64,000 nucleotides of DNA from Paludibacter sp. (GTDB lineage Bacteria; Bacteroidota; Bacteroidia; Bacteroidales; Paludibacteraceae): the NCBI RefSeq assembly GCF_009712605.1, contig NZ_WASO01000009.1, forward strand, positions 304,349-368,348, read 5' to 3'. Made by a program: the position numbers and the translations under genes. This document shows, piece by piece, positions 62,421-64,000 of this stretch (position 1 is the first letter of the stretch; each line of letters opens with the position of its first letter). Under the pieces are notes generated by a model. That model was not told the origin of the DNA. It searched no databases and saw nothing but the letters and a program-made list of their open reading frames with translations.

Positions 62421-64000
62421 CTACCGGGGTTGGTAAATAACCTTCCCCATATACACTTTCTGTCCAACCGTTAACCGATAGATCAACATGCCTGGAGCCA
62501 CATTGCCGGTAGGAGTAAAGTTGAAATCATACCGCTGATTGGCAGTTACCTGTTGATCGAATACAGTAGCAAGCCTGCGTCCCGTCAGATCGAACATTTC
62601 CAGTAAAGCATGCGTATCTTCCGGCACCTGCAAGTTAAAATACAGGCGATTAGTGAACGGATTCGGGAAAATATTCAAAACATTTGAAGTTACACTGCTT
62701 TCCGCAATATTGATTTCTTCGGCCTTTGCCAGTGTTGACGAGCCTGGGTTGATATTCACATTACCCCAGGAAATAGGTACTTTCACTGTATTTGTATTTA
62801 TCCAATTATTAGAATACCAAATACCTCCTGAATTTCTTTGAATTGTCAAGCCCACCAGGTCTTGTTTATTAAAAGTCAGACCTGTCACGATATCACTCAG
62901 ATCGAGTACCATTTGGCAATTGCCTTCTATTGCAGCCATAGAACCATCCCATTTTATTTCGGAAACCGTACACTTTGAAGTAAAAGTTGCCGTAGCAGGA
63001 ACCGTAGTTGTAGCTCCTACAACATTCAAACTGGCTATTGCATTACTTTGTACATAGTAAGCATGCGGGAACAAATCCTTAGTTCCATCCGGCTTATTCA
63101 TGCTCCAAATATATGCCCGTACCTTTCCTTTAGGATTAACAGCCGCTTTTGCTTTCATGGCAAATTCCACATTGAAATTCAACGAAGAAAGGAATCCTTT
63201 GATATAACCGGTAGAGGCTGTATTTGTCAACCAAGCACCACCAGCTATAACACCACCGGCAGCAGGTCGCATAACGGTGACTTCACCACCGGAATAAACA
63301 GGATCCCCAGTATAGTTACCCGAAACAATTACCCAAATATCAAAAACATCACTTGCTGCATTAGTTGCGATATTCAACTGAACAATAGCCGAGGCCGTTC
63401 CTCCCTTTGCAGGGTTATTCGGATCAATGAATCCAACTGGCAAATTTTGAGCACTCGGTATCGGCGTAAAGCTGCCATCGCTATTTTTGAATGCAAAGGT
63501 AATCAGTGCGGTTCTCACATCACCGCAAGGTTGTAAATTCTTAATGGTTGCTGAAAGTGTTACAGTTGCCGTATTACTGGTTGAATTTGCCGTATACGCC
63601 ATTGATGGCCCTGTATAATACAAATCGCCGACCGCTGAGGCCGTTTGCGGAACAATATTTACCGTCGCCACATTGCTGGTTACTGATCCGCACCCGGCAG
63701 TTACAATCACATAATAGTAATAATTTCCGACACTGTAGTTGAATGGTGTCTGTAAAGTATCGGATGTTGCTCCCCATATTTTAGTTCCGCCAATATTGGA
63801 AGCAGAACTATTCTTGTACCATTGATATTTAAGTGTACCTTCACCATCTGCTTCAACTCTCAAGATGGGAGCATCACAACCGTAAACGATTGAAGTTGAC
63901 TCTGGACTCTTTTTGATTTCGGTAAGTTTATTAACCTTCAAGGCTTGTTGTGCTGTAGGTGTTCCGTTGCAACCCCCGCTAATGGTGTAAACAATATTAC
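62421..64000 (-). CDS. T9SS type A sorting-domain secreted protein (partial, N-terminus off window)
   Basis: The frame is open to the right edge; reading upstream of an internal TTG at 63939-63941 gives NIVYTISGGCNGTPTAQQAL, so the start lies beyond 64000. The visible 526 residues hold an Ig/PKD-like module (ILRVEADGEGTLKYQWYKNS, YYYYVIVTAGCGSVTSNVAT), a beta-rich middle domain and a C-terminal type IX sorting domain (LNIFPNPFTNRLYFNLQVPE, MFDLTGRRLATVF, GMLIYRLTVGQKVYMGKVIY). It would be secreted through the outer membrane and attached or released at the surface. The central region (about 100-400) is not recognised. Confidence 0.88.
   Translation of the reverse strand, partial: NIVYTISGGCNGTPTAQQALKVNKLTEIKKSPESTSIVYGCDAPILRVEADGEGTLKYQWYKNSSASNIGGTKIWGATSDTLQTPFNYSVGNYYYYVIVTAGCGSVTSNVATVNIVPQTASAVGDLYYTGPSMAYTANSTSNTATVTLSATIKNLQPCGDVRTALITFAFKNSDGSFTPIPSAQNLPVGFIDPNNPAKGGTASAIVQLNIATNAASDVFDIWVIVSGNYTGDPVYSGGEVTVMRPAAGGVIAGGAWLTNTASTGYIKGFLSSLNFNVEFAMKAKAAVNPKGKVRAYIWSMNKPDGTKDLFPHAYYVQSNAIASLNVVGATTTVPATATFTSKCTVSEIKWDGSMAAIEGNCQMVLDLSDIVTGLTFNKQDLVGLTIQRNSGGIWYSNNWINTNTVKVPISWGNVNINPGSSTLAKAEEINIAESSVTSNVLNIFPNPFTNRLYFNLQVPEDTHALLEMFDLTGRRLATVFDQQVTANQRYDFNFTPTGNVAPGMLIYRLTVGQKVYMGKVIYQPR

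Noticed and set aside
1..64000. tRNA, rRNA, CRISPR arrays, insertion sequences
   Set aside because: No cloverleaf-like sequence, rRNA segment, regular repeat-spacer series or transposase reading frame was recognised.

Overview
This window looks like chromosomal DNA of an anaerobic, fermentative member of the Bacteroidota, most likely the order Bacteroidales (a Paludibacter-like organism is an inference only). The pointers are a SusC/SusD glycan-uptake pair with a polysaccharide utilisation locus (PUL), a type IX secretion C-terminal sorting domain, the parA-parB-DUF5683-lytic transglycosylase gene order, promoters of the Bacteroidota type (TAnnTTTG at -7), and an electron-bifurcating type [FeFe]-hydrogenase. 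No rRNA, tRNA, CRISPR array, transposase or phage gene was seen.

Layout. 1-1688 (minus): partial class I aminotransferase, smpB and a Yip1-like membrane protein. 2029-8903 (plus): ahcY, a DUF4254 protein, a family 9 glycosyltransferase, parA, parB, a DUF5683 protein and a LysM lytic transglycosylase. 8970-15267 (plus): MerR-like regulator, M16 protease, adhesin-like GIN lipoprotein, DUF2892 protein and a metallophosphoesterase lipoprotein with a long, possibly structured leader. 15505-21038 (plus): hydC-hydB-hydA, in which HydB is fused to a GltD/NfnB-like FAD-NAD(P)H oxidoreductase; a small lipoprotein follows. 21549-23391 (minus): ogt and dihydroorotase.

23639-47451 (minus) is a mannan PUL in two parts. 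The upstream part is susC-susD-surface lipoprotein (41456-47451). The downstream part (23639-33874) encodes a SASA-type acetylesterase, GH5 and GH26 mannanases, a CE2-like acetylesterase, GH27 alpha-galactosidase, GH130 mannosylglucose phosphorylase, a GPH symporter and a mannobiose/cellobiose 2-epimerase. Together these can deacetylate, degalactosylate and cut galactomannan or galactoglucomannan to mannobiose, import it, epimerise it to mannosylglucose and phosphorolyse it to mannose-1-phosphate and glucose, as known for the Bacteroides fragilis pathway. Both parts are preceded by a nearly identical 35-bp element at exactly the same distance from a -7 box, so they are probably co-regulated; an AraC-type regulator sits just upstream of susC. 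Between the two parts, and flanked by terminator-like hairpins, lies an apparently unrelated set: a Rid-family protein, a ResB/CcsA cytochrome c synthase, a DUF6057 membrane protein, a TolB-like propeller lipoprotein with one CxxCH haem motif, and a Gfo/Idh/MocA oxidoreductase.

48990-64000: surE with two small genes and a dolichyl-phosphate-mannose-synthase-like glycosyltransferase (plus); a GT90-like glycosyltransferase, DUF2007 protein, YncE/phosphoesterase fusion and PBP4-type carboxypeptidase (minus); purL and an orphan sugar-binding lipoprotein (plus); and, running off the right edge, a T9SS-sorted secreted protein (minus).

Several start codons were moved inward from the longest reading frame using signal peptides, lipoboxes, family N-termini and neighbouring gene overlaps; each case is stated.
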